DNA of 64,000 nucleotides from Haploplasma axanthum (GTDB lineage Bacteria; Bacillota_I; Bacilli_A; Acholeplasmatales; Acholeplasmataceae), in assembly GCF_900660745.1 (NCBI RefSeq), contig NZ_LR215048.1, forward strand, positions 496,001-560,000, given 5' to 3'. Positions 36,258-45,525 of the stretch are shown in pieces. Position 1 is the stretch's first letter; each line of letters begins with the position of its first letter. The position numbers were made by a program, and so were the translations under genes. The notes beneath the pieces are model-generated. The model was not told the DNA's origin and made no database searches. It saw nothing but the letters and a program-made list of their open reading frames with translations.

Positions 36258-36312
36258 AGGTACAATTTTTAATCCACGAATGCCCTTAAAATAAATTAAG
36301 GATATTAATTAA
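36258..36312 (+). promoter_or_regulatory. Probable ribosomal protein L13 autoregulatory leader
   Basis: The leader has TTAATCCACGAATGCCC pairing through TTAATCC with GGATATTAA just before the AAGGAG site. Similar leaders upstream of rplM are catalogued in Bacillota (L13 leader). Match judged from memory of the motif. Confidence 0.5.
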
Positions 36313-36322
36313 GGAGAAAGCA

Positions 36323-36751
36323 ATGAAAACTTATATGGCAAATAATGCAACAGTTGAACGCAAATGGTTTGTTGTTGATGCAACAAATAAAACATTAGGA
36401 CGTTTAGCTACTGAAGTTGCAAGCGTATTAAAAGGTAAACATAAACCAATCTACACTCCACATGTTGATTGCGGAGATTATGTTATCGTTATTAATGCAG
36501 AAAAAATTAAATTAACAGGAAAAAAATGGGATCAAAAGATCTATTATAGTCACAGCGGATACAATGGTGGTTTAAAAGAAACACCAGCTAAAGAAGTTAT
36601 GGAAAAATTCCCAACTAGAATGGTTGAAAAAGCTATCAAAGGAATGTTACCTAAAACATCATTAGGTGCAGATATGTATCGCAAATTATTTGTGTATGCT
36701 GGAGCTGAACATGCTCATCAAGCACAAAAACCAGAAAGTTTGGAGGTTTAA
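36323..36751 (+). CDS. rplM: 50S ribosomal protein L13
   Basis: 142 residues, full length. [19 protein letters not shown] at the N-terminus, [16 protein letters not shown] and [16 protein letters not shown]-like segment ([15 protein letters not shown]) are diagnostic. AAGGAG at 8 bases from the ATG. Paired with rpsI as in nearly all bacteria. Confidence 0.97.
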   Translation: MKTYMANNATVERKWFVVDATNKTLGRLATEVASVLKGKHKPIYTPHVDCGDYVIVINAEKIKLTGKKWDQKIYYSHSGYNGGLKETPAKEVMEKFPTRMVEKAIKGMLPKTSLGADMYRKLFVYAGAEHAHQAQKPESLEV

Positions 36752-36754
36752 TTC

Positions 36755-37150
36755 ATGGCTAATAAAGTACAACACTTAGGAACTGGACGTCGTAAAAAAT
36801 CTGTTGCAAGAGTAATTATTACAAACGGAACAGGTAAATTCGTTATTAACGGCCGCGAATTCGAAGATTATATTCCTTCAGCTGCAGTGCGTTTAGACGT
36901 TATGCAACCAATCGTTTTAACTGAATCAGAAAATAAATTTGATATTACAGTAAATGTATTTGGTGGTGGAATTTCTGGACAAGCAGGAGCAATCCGTTTA
37001 GGAATAACTCGTGCATTGTTAGAAGTAAATCCTGAATTAAGACAAACGTTGAAACCAGCTGGATTAGTTACAAGAGATCCAAGAGCTAAAGAACGTAAGA
37101 AATATGGTTTAAAGAAAGCACGTCGTGCACCACAATTCTCAAAGAGATAA
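36755..37150 (+). CDS. rpsI: 30S ribosomal protein S9
   Basis: 131 residues. [12 protein letters not shown] at the start and the basic C-terminal tail ending [12 protein letters not shown], which reaches the P-site tRNA in the ribosome. Three bases after rplM, GGAGG ribosome site. Confidence 0.97.
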   Translation: MANKVQHLGTGRRKKSVARVIITNGTGKFVINGREFEDYIPSAAVRLDVMQPIVLTESENKFDITVNVFGGGISGQAGAIRLGITRALLEVNPELRQTLKPAGLVTRDPRAKERKKYGLKKARRAPQFSKR

Positions 37151-37156
37151 TATGGT

Positions 37157-37188
37157 TTGGGGGCCTTTTTGGCCCTTTTCTTTTTTTA
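37157..37188 (+). terminator. Terminator after rpsI
   Basis: GGGCC (37161-37165) - TTTTT - GGCCC (37171-37175) followed by TTTTCTTTTTTT; the most GC-rich hairpin in the vicinity. Confidence 0.88.
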
Positions 37189-37291
37189 TTTTGTAAAAAA
37201 AAGTGAAATTAGCAATAAACACTTAAATAATAAGTTGTTTAATGGTAAAATAATAGGCGAGACTTATAATATTTTAAGGAAGTGTTTTTAT

Positions 37292-38638
37292 ATGAAAAAA
37301 GTAAGAGTTAGATATGCACCTAGTCCAACAGGACTACTTCATATTGGTAATGCTAGAAGTGCGTTGTTTAATTATTTGTTTGCAGAACATTTTAAAGGCG
37401 ACTTCATTGTTAGAATTGAAGATACTGATGTTTTAAGAAATGTTGAAGGTGGAGAAGAAAGTCAATTAAAGTATCTAAAATGGTTAGGACTTGATTGGAA
37501 AGAGTCTCCAGATAAAGGTGGCCCTTTTGGACCTTATCGACAATTAGAAAGATTAGATTTATATCAAAAATATGCAGAAGAACTATTAGAACGAGGACTT
37601 GCATATAAAGAATATCGTGAAGATAGTGATAAGTTCGCTATTAGATTTAAAGTTCCTGCAAATGAAACATATGAATTTAATGATTTAGTAAGAGGAACAC
37701 TTCGTTTTGAAAGTAAAGAAGTTGAAGATTGGATAATTATGAAAGATAATGGAATTCCAACTTATAACTTTGCTGTTGTTATTGATGATCATTTGATGGA
37801 AATTACACATGTATTAAGAGGCGAAGAACATATTACGAATACTCCAAAACAAATCATGGTTTATCGTGCATTTGGATGGGATGTTCCAGAGTTTGGACAT
37901 ATGACAATAATTGTTAATGAAGAAAGAAAGAAACTATCTAAACGTGATAAAAATGTAATTCAATTTATTTCGGAATATGAAGCAGCTGGATATTTACCAG
38001 AAGCAATGTTTAATTTCATTTCATTACTTGGGTGGTCACCAACTGGTGAAGAAGAAATTTTATCTAAGGAACAAATTATTGAAATGTTTGATCCAAATAG
38101 ATTGTCAAAATCACCTGCAATGTTTGATAAAGATAAACTAGCATATGTTAATAGTCGTTATATAAAGAAGTTAACAGATCAAGAATTAGCTGAAAAAACT
38201 AAGAAATATTTTGTTAATGAAGGAATTGAAATTGTAAGTGATGAATGGTTAGAAAAACTAGTTGGATTATTCAAAGATAGAATTACTCATTTGGGTGAAA
38301 TAACTAAACTTTATCATGGATTCTTCCATGATGAGTTTAAATTAAACAATGAAGAGTTAGAAGTATTGAAAGAAAATAATAGTTTGGAAATGCTTAAAGT
38401 ATTTCATGACAAATTAAACGAAACAATCGATTTTTCTGATGAAAATATTGGAAATATTATTAAAGAAACAGGTAAAGAAACTAATACCAAAGGTAAAGCC
38501 TTGTTTATGCCAACAAGAATAGCGACAACAGGAGATATGCATGGACCAAGCCTACCAATAACATTATCATTATTAGGAAAAGATGTTGTTTTAGAAAGAC
38601 TTGAAAAAGCAATGTCAATATTAAGAGGTGAAGTATGA
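37292..38638 (+). CDS. gltX: Glutamyl-tRNA synthetase
   Basis: 448 residues from ATG 37292 with AAGGAAG at 37277-37283. The frame is open upstream as far as 37157, but that part runs through the rpsI terminator and has no ribosome site. HIGH motif as HIGNARSALF in YAPSPTGLLHIGN, and KMSKS variant KKLSKRDKN. A TATAAT at 37265-37270 could be the -10 of a very short leader. Because no glnS is seen, it may also charge tRNA-Gln for GatCAB, which cannot be judged here. Overlaps the next gene by ATGA. Confidence 0.95.
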   Translation: MKKVRVRYAPSPTGLLHIGNARSALFNYLFAEHFKGDFIVRIEDTDVLRNVEGGEESQLKYLKWLGLDWKESPDKGGPFGPYRQLERLDLYQKYAEELLERGLAYKEYREDSDKFAIRFKVPANETYEFNDLVRGTLRFESKEVEDWIIMKDNGIPTYNFAVVIDDHLMEITHVLRGEEHITNTPKQIMVYRAFGWDVPEFGHMTIIVNEERKKLSKRDKNVIQFISEYEAAGYLPEAMFNFISLLGWSPTGEEEILSKEQIIEMFDPNRLSKSPAMFDKDKLAYVNSRYIKKLTDQELAEKTKKYFVNEGIEIVSDEWLEKLVGLFKDRITHLGEITKLYHGFFHDEFKLNNEELEVLKENNSLEMLKVFHDKLNETIDFSDENIGNIIKETGKETNTKGKALFMPTRIATTGDMHGPSLPITLSLLGKDVVLERLEKAMSILRGEV

Positions 38639-40263
38639 AAAAAATAGGAAGTTTATTTATTGCAATATTATTAACTGTTGTTTTAGTTTCTTGTAGTAAA
38701 GATAAGTTCACTGCAAAAGCTGAAGTAAATGATTTAGAACCTGGAAGAGTTGAAATTTCATTTAAACTTACAGTAACAGATGAAGACAACTTAATTGCTG
38801 ATGATGCGCAAATCAATGTAATATTAAAAGAAATGGATGATACAGTAAAAAGCGAAAAATCAAGTAATAAAGCATCAATAAAATCAGAAGAAAATGGTGA
38901 ATCATTTCAATTTACTAATCTGAAAGAAAATACAAAATATCGATTAGTTGTAACAACAACATGGAAAGAAAAATCACGTAAACTTTTAGAACGTGAAGTT
39001 TCAACAGTTGCTGTAAATGAAGTTAGATTAACACAAGCTAATATTGATGATTTCTTTAAAATGAAAGAATCAAGTTTTAGATATTCAACATTTATATTAG
39101 ATGGAGACTTAGATTTTACTGAAAAAACTGATATGATTAAAGATAATCTTATTAGTGATTTTAGAGGTATCTTTGATGGACAAGAACATTCAATTAAGAA
39201 CTATACAATTGATTCAACAAATAGTTCGCTAGGATTGTTTGGACAACTTGGTAGTGAAGCAAAGATTAGTAATCTAGTATTAGATGGAATAACTGTTAAG
39301 ACTAAAACAAACTCAAGTTCACAATCGAAATATATTGGGATTTTATTTGGACAAAATTCTAGTTCGTCAGTTGAAATAAAGAATATTACTATTAAAAATA
39401 GTCAAATTAATATTGATGAATATAGTTCTACTTCAAGCTATTTTAGAGTAGGTATTTTAGGTGGAGTAATAAATGGTAAAATTGAAAATGTTACAATTGA
39501 AAATACAAATACTTTAACTATAAAAGCAAACAAAATAGGTAGTTTCTCATCATCTACTAATGGTGCAGCAATCGGTGGTGTTGTTGGTGAAATAACATCT
39601 AATGCTAGCGTTAAAAATGTTGTTAATGCTGGAACAATTAATTTATCTATTGAACAAACAAAAGATAAAGGCTTAGAAGGAACAAATGCTAAAATTAATG
39701 TTGGTGGTTTTGCAGGTGTAAGTATTTCAGATATTAATGAAACAAAGGTTAGTAATGTAATTTCAAAAACTAATATTCTTGTTGATAAACTCGCGTTTTC
39801 AATTTCTAAAGTTGCAACTGACGTTAAGAGTGCTTCAGTTGATTTGAACATTGGTGGCTTATTTGGATATTTTAATGGTAAAACAAGTAATCTTATTTAT
39901 GAAGGAAATATTACAGTTCCAAAACTTACATATGTTAAAGATATCGAAGATGAAATGTCTTATGAATATCGCCGTGTGATAAGAGTTGGATCATTAATAG
40001 GATATACTCCGGCATCAGCAGGCTCATTTACAAATCTTTTAAGAGTTAATGGAAAAATAACTATTGCAGAACAAGATGCAGCTAATTTAAGTGCTAATAC
40101 ATTATTTGGATATAGTGAAATTAAATCTTTTGGATCAAATGAACAATTCGGATATGTTGGAGAAATTACTGATTCATTTACGGAAATAAAAGGTAAACAA
40201 TATGCGACTGTTGAAGAATTATTTAAGGATAACGAAAGTTGGATAATTAAAAATTATAAATAG
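38635..40263 (+). CDS. Surface lipoprotein with GLUG-like repeats
   Basis: 542 residues. Lipoprotein signal with a short N-terminus and lipobox-like LVSC at residues 17-20 (LLTVVLVSCSKDKF). Residues 25-125 look like a fibronectin type III or Ig-like beta domain (ending in LKENTKYRLVVTTTWKEKS). The rest contains repeated glycine-turn-beta units such as IGGVVGEITSNASVKNVVNA, VGGFAGVSISDIN and IGGLFGYFNGKTSNLIYEG, which resemble GLUG motifs of adhesin-type beta-solenoids. Probably cell-surface anchored. The ATGA overlap with gltX implies coupled translation with a housekeeping synthetase, which is odd for a surface protein. Confidence 0.8.
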   Translation: MKKIGSLFIAILLTVVLVSCSKDKFTAKAEVNDLEPGRVEISFKLTVTDEDNLIADDAQINVILKEMDDTVKSEKSSNKASIKSEENGESFQFTNLKENTKYRLVVTTTWKEKSRKLLEREVSTVAVNEVRLTQANIDDFFKMKESSFRYSTFILDGDLDFTEKTDMIKDNLISDFRGIFDGQEHSIKNYTIDSTNSSLGLFGQLGSEAKISNLVLDGITVKTKTNSSSQSKYIGILFGQNSSSSVEIKNITIKNSQINIDEYSSTSSYFRVGILGGVINGKIENVTIENTNTLTIKANKIGSFSSSTNGAAIGGVVGEITSNASVKNVVNAGTINLSIEQTKDKGLEGTNAKINVGGFAGVSISDINETKVSNVISKTNILVDKLAFSISKVATDVKSASVDLNIGGLFGYFNGKTSNLIYEGNITVPKLTYVKDIEDEMSYEYRRVIRVGSLIGYTPASAGSFTNLLRVNGKITIAEQDAANLSANTLFGYSEIKSFGSNEQFGYVGEITDSFTEIKGKQYATVEELFKDNESWIIKNYK

Positions 40264-40268
40264 TTAAT

Positions 40269-40299
40269 AAAGCTCAGTTTAATTGCTGAGCTTTTGTTT
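40269..40299 (+). terminator. Terminator after the GLUG-like lipoprotein
   Basis: Nine-base stem AAAGCTCAG / CTGAGCTTT with an eight-base loop, then TTGTTT. Its T tail overlaps the -35 region of the cysS promoter. Confidence 0.85.
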
Positions 40300-40322
40300 C
40301 ATAATTGTTAAAGTGATATAAT
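40294..40322 (+). promoter_or_regulatory. cysS promoter
   Basis: TTGTTT (40294-40299), 17-base spacer, TATAAT (40317-40322) with an upstream TG (extended -10). It leaves a leader of about 145 bases before cysS in which I found no T-box core sequence. Confidence 0.6.
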
Positions 40323-40472
40323 ATTTATAGAGAGGATTAGTTTAATTCTTTAACAACTGTAAATAGGATAATCAAGCGATGTTTGAAATATTAAGAAAGT
40401 TAATAGAAATACAACTAAAAACTTGTTATTTATGTTATTATTAAATATAATATTTAAAAAGGAGAAAGTAGA

Positions 40473-41774
40473 ATGCTTAAAATATATAATACATTAACTA
40501 AAATACATGAAGATTTTATTCCAATTCAAGGGACGGATGTTTCAATGTATGTATGTGGGCCAACAGTTTATTCATACATTCATATTGGAAATGCTAGACC
40601 CGTTATATTTTTTGATGTTTTAAGAAATTACTTATCCTTTTTAGGATATAAAGTTAACTATGTTTCAAATATAACTGATGTTGATGATAAGATAATAAAC
40701 GAATCAAAAAAATTGGGAATTACAGAAAAAGAATTAACAACTAAATTTACTGAGGCATTTATCGATTCAACAAAAAAAATAGGAAGTGATTTACCAAATC
40801 AAATGCCTAAAGCAACGGATTATATTGATAGTATGATTGACTTCATCGATGATTTAATTAATAAGGGATATGCCTATAAGACAGAATCAGGTGTTTATTT
40901 TGATACAAATAAAGTTCCAAATTATGGAGAATTATCAGGACAAAACAAAGATGAATTAAACGAGAGTGTTAGAATTTCAAACCAAGAAGATAAGAAAGAT
41001 TTTCGTGATTTTACCTTATGGAAAAAAACACATGAAGGAATTGCATTTAAGAGTCCTTGGGGAATTGGTAGACCAGGATGGCATACTGAATGTGCAGTTA
41101 TGAATAAAGATATCTTTAATGGAATGATTGACATTCATGGTGGTGGAACGGATTTGATTTTCCCTCATCATGAAAATGAGAATGCTCAAACAATCGCGCA
41201 TAGTGGTCATGAGCTTTCAAAGTATTGGATGCATGTTGGTAGAGTGGATATTGAAAATACTAAAATGAGTAAATCAATAGGAAATACAATTTGGGTTAAA
41301 GATCTAAAAAATCCAATGGCATATAGATTATTAGTATTAGCACATCAATACCGATTACCAATTAACTATAGTGATGAGTTACTAGTAACATTTGAAGAAA
41401 TGTATGATAAAATTAGTAGGACAGTTATGAGAACAAATATCAAAATTGGATTGAACTTTGATAAAAATATCGTAAGTGATGAATACTTAAATAGATTTAA
41501 AGATGAAATGAATAAAGATTTAAATACTGCAAATGTTGTGACTTTAATATTAGAGATTATTAAAGAATTAAATAAGGAAGCAGATTTACACAAATTAACG
41601 ATTTATTTTAATACGTTGAATGTTATTTTAGGAATATTAAATCTTAGACCAACATATGATTTAACAGAGGATAAGGTTAATAAGTACAATCAATGGAATG
41701 AAGCTAGAAAAAACAAAGATTATCAAAAAGCGGATTCTTTAAGAAAAGAATTACTAGAAGAAGGTTGGATTTAA
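40473..41774 (+). CDS. cysS: Cysteinyl-tRNA synthetase
   Basis: 433 residues. Zinc/cysteine-binding YVCGPTVYSYIHIGNARP with HIGH as HIGN, further zinc ligands in GWHTECAVM and FPHHENE, KMSKS as TKMSKSIGN. Slightly shorter than the 460-470 residues of many homologues, with a compact C-terminal domain. AAAGGAG site before the ATG. Starts the Bacillota block cysS-mrnC-rlmB. Confidence 0.96.
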   Translation: MLKIYNTLTKIHEDFIPIQGTDVSMYVCGPTVYSYIHIGNARPVIFFDVLRNYLSFLGYKVNYVSNITDVDDKIINESKKLGITEKELTTKFTEAFIDSTKKIGSDLPNQMPKATDYIDSMIDFIDDLINKGYAYKTESGVYFDTNKVPNYGELSGQNKDELNESVRISNQEDKKDFRDFTLWKKTHEGIAFKSPWGIGRPGWHTECAVMNKDIFNGMIDIHGGGTDLIFPHHENENAQTIAHSGHELSKYWMHVGRVDIENTKMSKSIGNTIWVKDLKNPMAYRLLVLAHQYRLPINYSDELLVTFEEMYDKISRTVMRTNIKIGLNFDKNIVSDEYLNRFKDEMNKDLNTANVVTLILEIIKELNKEADLHKLTIYFNTLNVILGILNLRPTYDLTEDKVNKYNQWNEARKNKDYQKADSLRKELLEEGWI

Positions 41775-42146
41775 TTGAACGGACTAACATTAGCATATAT
41801 TGGAGATGCTTACTATGAACTTGAGATTAGAAAGCATTTGATTGAACAAGGATATACACAAGTTAAAATATTGCATAATAGAGCAATTAAATACACTTCA
41901 GGCATTGCACAAGCTAAGATAATTGAGCGTTTGATTAATGAAGATTATTTGAATGAAGATGAACTTTCTGCATATAAAAGAGGTAGAAATAACAGCAGTA
42001 CTGGTAGAAAAAACTTGGATGCTAAGTTATATGTGATGGCAACAGGTTTTGAAGCAGTTATTGGATATTTGTTTTTGAACGATAAAGATAGATTAAATGA
42101 ATTTATAGATAAATCAATAATGATTATTGAAGAGGAGGGGTTCTAA
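41775..42146 (+). CDS. mrnC: Mini-ribonuclease III
   Basis: 123 residues. RNase III catalytic domain without the double-stranded RNA-binding domain; matures 23S rRNA ends in Bacillus. LAYIGDAYYELEIRKHL carries the acidic active-site signature and YKRGRNNSSTGRKN.D the second motif. Start is TTG 41775 directly after the cysS stop, with AAGGTTGG upstream. Overlaps the next gene by one base (TAATG). Confidence 0.93.
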   Translation: MNGLTLAYIGDAYYELEIRKHLIEQGYTQVKILHNRAIKYTSGIAQAKIIERLINEDYLNEDELSAYKRGRNNSSTGRKNLDAKLYVMATGFEAVIGYLFLNDKDRLNEFIDKSIMIIEEEGF

Positions 42147-44731
42147 TGTCAAAAGAAGTAGCGAACGATTTAGAAAAACCAGTTGAAAAGAAAAAAAGAG
42201 GTCCTAAAACTGTTATTGTTGAAGAACCAATAAAATTTAAAGGGGATCCTTTAAGTTTGGAACAAAAAACTGAAACAACTGATTTTGATGTAAATAATAA
42301 AATTAGAAAACGTGATGACATAGTAGTTGAAAGATATAACCCTGAAATCGATAAAGGTTTAACACAAGAAGAAGTTGAAGCTAGAATGATGGCAGGAGCA
42401 GTTAATGATACTAATACCGGAAGTAGTAAGACTGTTCTTGGGATTATTTTGAGTAATACATTAACATTTTTTAACGTGATTACTTTTGGTATTGCCGTAT
42501 GGTTAATACTAGCAAAAGCTCCAATCGGTGAATTGAATTTTATTATCGTTGTTATTGCAAACCTTGTTATTGGGATATTTCAAGAAATTAAGGCTAAGAA
42601 AACAATTGATAGTTTATCATTATTATCAGCGCCAACTGCAATTGTGGTTAGAGATGCTAATCAAGTTGAGATTAGTATTAATACGATAGTGATTGATGAT
42701 ATATTCAAACTAAGTGGTGGAAAACAAATATCAGCCGATGCAGTTCTTAGAAGTGGGACAATTGAAGTTGATGAATCATTATTAACTGGTGAAGCGGATA
42801 TTATTATAAAAAAAGAAGGAGATCCACTCTTTTCAGGATCGTTTGTAGTTTCTGGTACTGGTTACGCTCAAGTTGTAGCAGTTGGAAAAGATATTTATGT
42901 CCAAAAACTTACAAGTCAAGCTAAAAAGTATAAGAAACCTAAATCAGAATTGTTTAATTCATTGAAAATGATTATGAGAATTATTGGGGTAATTATTATT
43001 CCAATTGGAATAGCTATTTACTTATTAATGTCAAAATATTCAACGAGTAGTTATCAAGAAATTGTTTTAAAGACAAGTGGTGCAGTAATTGGAATGATTC
43101 CAGCTGGGTTATTTTTATTAACATCAAGTGCGCTTGCTGTTGGTGTTATAAGACTTGCACAAAATAATACTTTAGTTCAAGAATTATATTGTATAGAAAT
43201 GCTTGCTAGAATTGATGTTCTTTGTCTAGATAAAACAGGAACAATAACTGATGGAACAATGAGCGTTCATTCTGTTATTGAGTACAAGAATTCTACAGGA
43301 CTTCCATTTAAGAATATTATTTCGGCAATTTTAAATGCACAAGAAGAAAGAAATTTAACTTCAAAAGCTTTAGAAGAAAGATTTGGAACAGGTAAAAGAA
43401 TAAGAAGTATTGCAGAAATTCCATTTTCTAGTGCTAGAAAATTTAGTGCAGTTACATTTGATAAAATTGGAACATTTGTTATGGGAGCTCCTGAATTTGT
43501 TATTAAGAAAAATGCTACAACTGCCTCATTCTTTGATGAAGTTGAAAAGCAATCAAAAGAAGGATACCGTGTTATTGTTGTTGGTCATAGTAAAGATACG
43601 ATTGAAGATGCAAAGGTTGTTGGAACAGTTAGTCCTGTTGGACTAATAATGATTGAAGATTCAATTAGACCTGATGCTGTTGAAACAATAGAGTACTTTA
43701 AAAAATCTGGAGTAGCAGTTAGAGTAATCTCTGGAGATAATCCAATAACAGTTTCAAGAATTGCACAAAGAGCAGGTATTCTTGATGCAAATAAATATAT
43801 AAGTCTTGATGGCTTATCAGATAATGATGTTATTGCTGCTGCAAATGAATATATAGTTTTTGGACGTGTTTCTCCAAATCAAAAAAAGGTTTTAGTTCAA
43901 GCGTTAAAAGCTAAAGGACATACTGTTGCTATGACAGGAGACGGAGTAAATGATATTTTAGCCCTAAGAGAGGCTGACACATCAATTGCATTAGCTTCAG
44001 GTAGTGAAGCTGCTAGAAACGTTGCCCACTTGGTTTTACTTGATTCTAATTTCTCATCAATGCCTAAAGTCGTTACTGAAGGAAGAAGAGTTATTAATAA
44101 TATTCAAAAACTATCAGGATTGTTTTTAGCTAAAACATTGTTTACACTATTGTTAGCAATTGTTGCAATTATTAGTAAGGGTGAGTATCCGATTACACCT
44201 AATCAGTTAACTCCGATAAACTATTTAGTAATAGGAATCCCAACATTCTTTTTAGCAATGGAAGCTAATAATAACCGAGTTGAAGGTAAATTCTTGCCTA
44301 ATGTTATAAAAGGAGCACTTCCGGGTGCACTAATAATTTTAATTAACAGTTTAATAATTTTTGGATTAAGTGGTACACTTGGTATGACTAGTGCTGTTAA
44401 GTCAACATTGATTGTTTTATCAGCTACTGTAACAATGTTTGTATTATTGTTAAAGATTTCTTTACCTTTTAATAGAATGAGAATATTCTTGTTGCTAACA
44501 ATGTTCACAGGATTTGCTATCTTAGTTTTCGCAAGACCAGACTTTTTCAATTTACTACCTTTTTCAAAATTAGATATTTTACCAGGAATTGATCCGTTAT
44601 CAGTTCCTCAAATATTACTTTTAATTGTCCTTATCCAAAGTACTTGGCCAATGCTTTATATATTAACAAATATTGTTAAATGGTCAAAAATTGTTTTAAA
44701 GAAAACAGTTAAGTTAATAACAGGTGTTTAA
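42146..44731 (+). CDS. P-type cation-transporting ATPase (CtpE-like, probably Ca2+)
   Basis: 861 residues. All P-type landmarks: actuator ESLLTGEAD, phosphorylated D362 in LDKTGTIT, nucleotide-binding region, hinge TGDGVNDILALREADTSIA. Membrane helix 4 reads IGMIPAGLFLLTSSALAVG, resembling the CtpE-type group reported to move Ca2+; substrate remains inferred. An unusual N-terminus of about 80 residues is hydrophilic and lysine/glutamate rich (EKKKRGPKTVIV) and precedes the family-typical GLTQEEVEARMMAGAVN. It sits between mrnC and rlmB, which are usually adjacent in Bacillota, so it was inserted into this conserved block; it overlaps mrnC by one base. Confidence 0.88.
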   Translation: MSKEVANDLEKPVEKKKRGPKTVIVEEPIKFKGDPLSLEQKTETTDFDVNNKIRKRDDIVVERYNPEIDKGLTQEEVEARMMAGAVNDTNTGSSKTVLGIILSNTLTFFNVITFGIAVWLILAKAPIGELNFIIVVIANLVIGIFQEIKAKKTIDSLSLLSAPTAIVVRDANQVEISINTIVIDDIFKLSGGKQISADAVLRSGTIEVDESLLTGEADIIIKKEGDPLFSGSFVVSGTGYAQVVAVGKDIYVQKLTSQAKKYKKPKSELFNSLKMIMRIIGVIIIPIGIAIYLLMSKYSTSSYQEIVLKTSGAVIGMIPAGLFLLTSSALAVGVIRLAQNNTLVQELYCIEMLARIDVLCLDKTGTITDGTMSVHSVIEYKNSTGLPFKNIISAILNAQEERNLTSKALEERFGTGKRIRSIAEIPFSSARKFSAVTFDKIGTFVMGAPEFVIKKNATTASFFDEVEKQSKEGYRVIVVGHSKDTIEDAKVVGTVSPVGLIMIEDSIRPDAVETIEYFKKSGVAVRVISGDNPITVSRIAQRAGILDANKYISLDGLSDNDVIAAANEYIVFGRVSPNQKKVLVQALKAKGHTVAMTGDGVNDILALREADTSIALASGSEAARNVAHLVLLDSNFSSMPKVVTEGRRVINNIQKLSGLFLAKTLFTLLLAIVAIISKGEYPITPNQLTPINYLVIGIPTFFLAMEANNNRVEGKFLPNVIKGALPGALIILINSLIIFGLSGTLGMTSAVKSTLIVLSATVTMFVLLLKISLPFNRMRIFLLLTMFTGFAILVFARPDFFNLLPFSKLDILPGIDPLSVPQILLLIVLIQSTWPMLYILTNIVKWSKIVLKKTVKLITGV

Positions 44732-44734
44732 AAT

Positions 44735-44766
44735 GAAAGGCATTTATTGCCTTTCTATTGTTTATA
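44735..44766 (+). terminator. Probable terminator after the P-type ATPase gene
   Basis: Eight-base stem GAAAGGCA / TGCCTTTC with a five-base loop. The T tract behind it is interrupted (TATTGTTTAT), so efficiency may be moderate. Confidence 0.65.
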
Positions 44767-44832
44767 TTCAAAAAAAATTAGATTTAATCTTTATGTTTAT
44801 TACATAATGAAGATTAAAAGGAGGAAATTAAA

Positions 44833-45525
44833 ATGATTATCTACGGAAAAAATATTATTAAAGAAGCAATATATACTAAAAGACCAATTTATAAACTATA
44901 TATTGATGAAAGATTAAAAGATAATGATTATTTAGAGTTTTTGAAATCACATGATATAAAATACAAAATAACAAATAAAGGTGAATTAAATAATTTAACC
45001 AATAATGCAATCCATCAAGGTGTTGTTGCTGATGTATTACCATATGAATATAAAACTCTAAATGAAGTAATTAACGAAGAAAAAAGACAAAGATTCCTAA
45101 TTTTGGATGGAATTGAAGATCCACATAATTTAGGAGCGATTTTAAGAACAGCAGAAGCAACAAAACTTGATGCAATAATAATGAGTAAGAAAAACCAAGT
45201 GCCTTTAAATGCAACAGTCGCTAAAGTTTCAAGTGGAGCAATAGAACATGTTGATGTGGTTGTTGTTGGTAATATTAATCAAGCAATTACTGAATTAAAA
45301 GAAAAAAATATTTGGGTTGTTGGAACAGATGATAAAGCAACCAATTCATATTTAGAGATTCCTAAAGATCGTTCGGTTGCTATTGTATTAGGTAACGAAG
45401 GTGAAGGGATGCGCTTTTTAGTAAAACAAAATTGTGATATACTAGTGAAAATTCCAATGTACGGTAAAGTTAATTCACTAAATGTTAGTGTTGCTGCAGC
45501 ACTGATGTTATATGCATCAATATAA
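44833..45525 (+). CDS. rlmB: 23S rRNA (guanosine2251-2'-O)-methyltransferase RlmB/TrmH family
   Basis: 230 residues. SPOUT-fold methyltransferase: N-terminal substrate-binding domain (YGKNIIKEAI), then FLILDGIEDPHNLGAILRTA, LGNEGEGMRFL and the knot motif IPMYGKVNSLNVSVAAALML. AAAAGGAGG site before the ATG. Positional equivalent of Bacillus yacO. Overlaps the sigma-like gene by 14 bases. Confidence 0.94.
   Translation: MIIYGKNIIKEAIYTKRPIYKLYIDERLKDNDYLEFLKSHDIKYKITNKGELNNLTNNAIHQGVVADVLPYEYKTLNEVINEEKRQRFLILDGIEDPHNLGAILRTAEATKLDAIIMSKKNQVPLNATVAKVSSGAIEHVDVVVVGNINQAITELKEKNIWVVGTDDKATNSYLEIPKDRSVAIVLGNEGEGMRFLVKQNCDILVKIPMYGKVNSLNVSVAAALMLYASI

Noticed and set aside
37157-37291. An upstream extension of gltX by 45 residues
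   Set aside because: It runs through the rpsI terminator hairpin, has no ribosome site, and the canonical YAPSPTG start follows ATG 37292 with AAGGAAG in front.
40323-40472. A T-box in the cysS leader
   Set aside because: The roughly 145-base leader lacks the GGTGGTACCGCG-type core and a terminator hairpin, in contrast to the metG leader.
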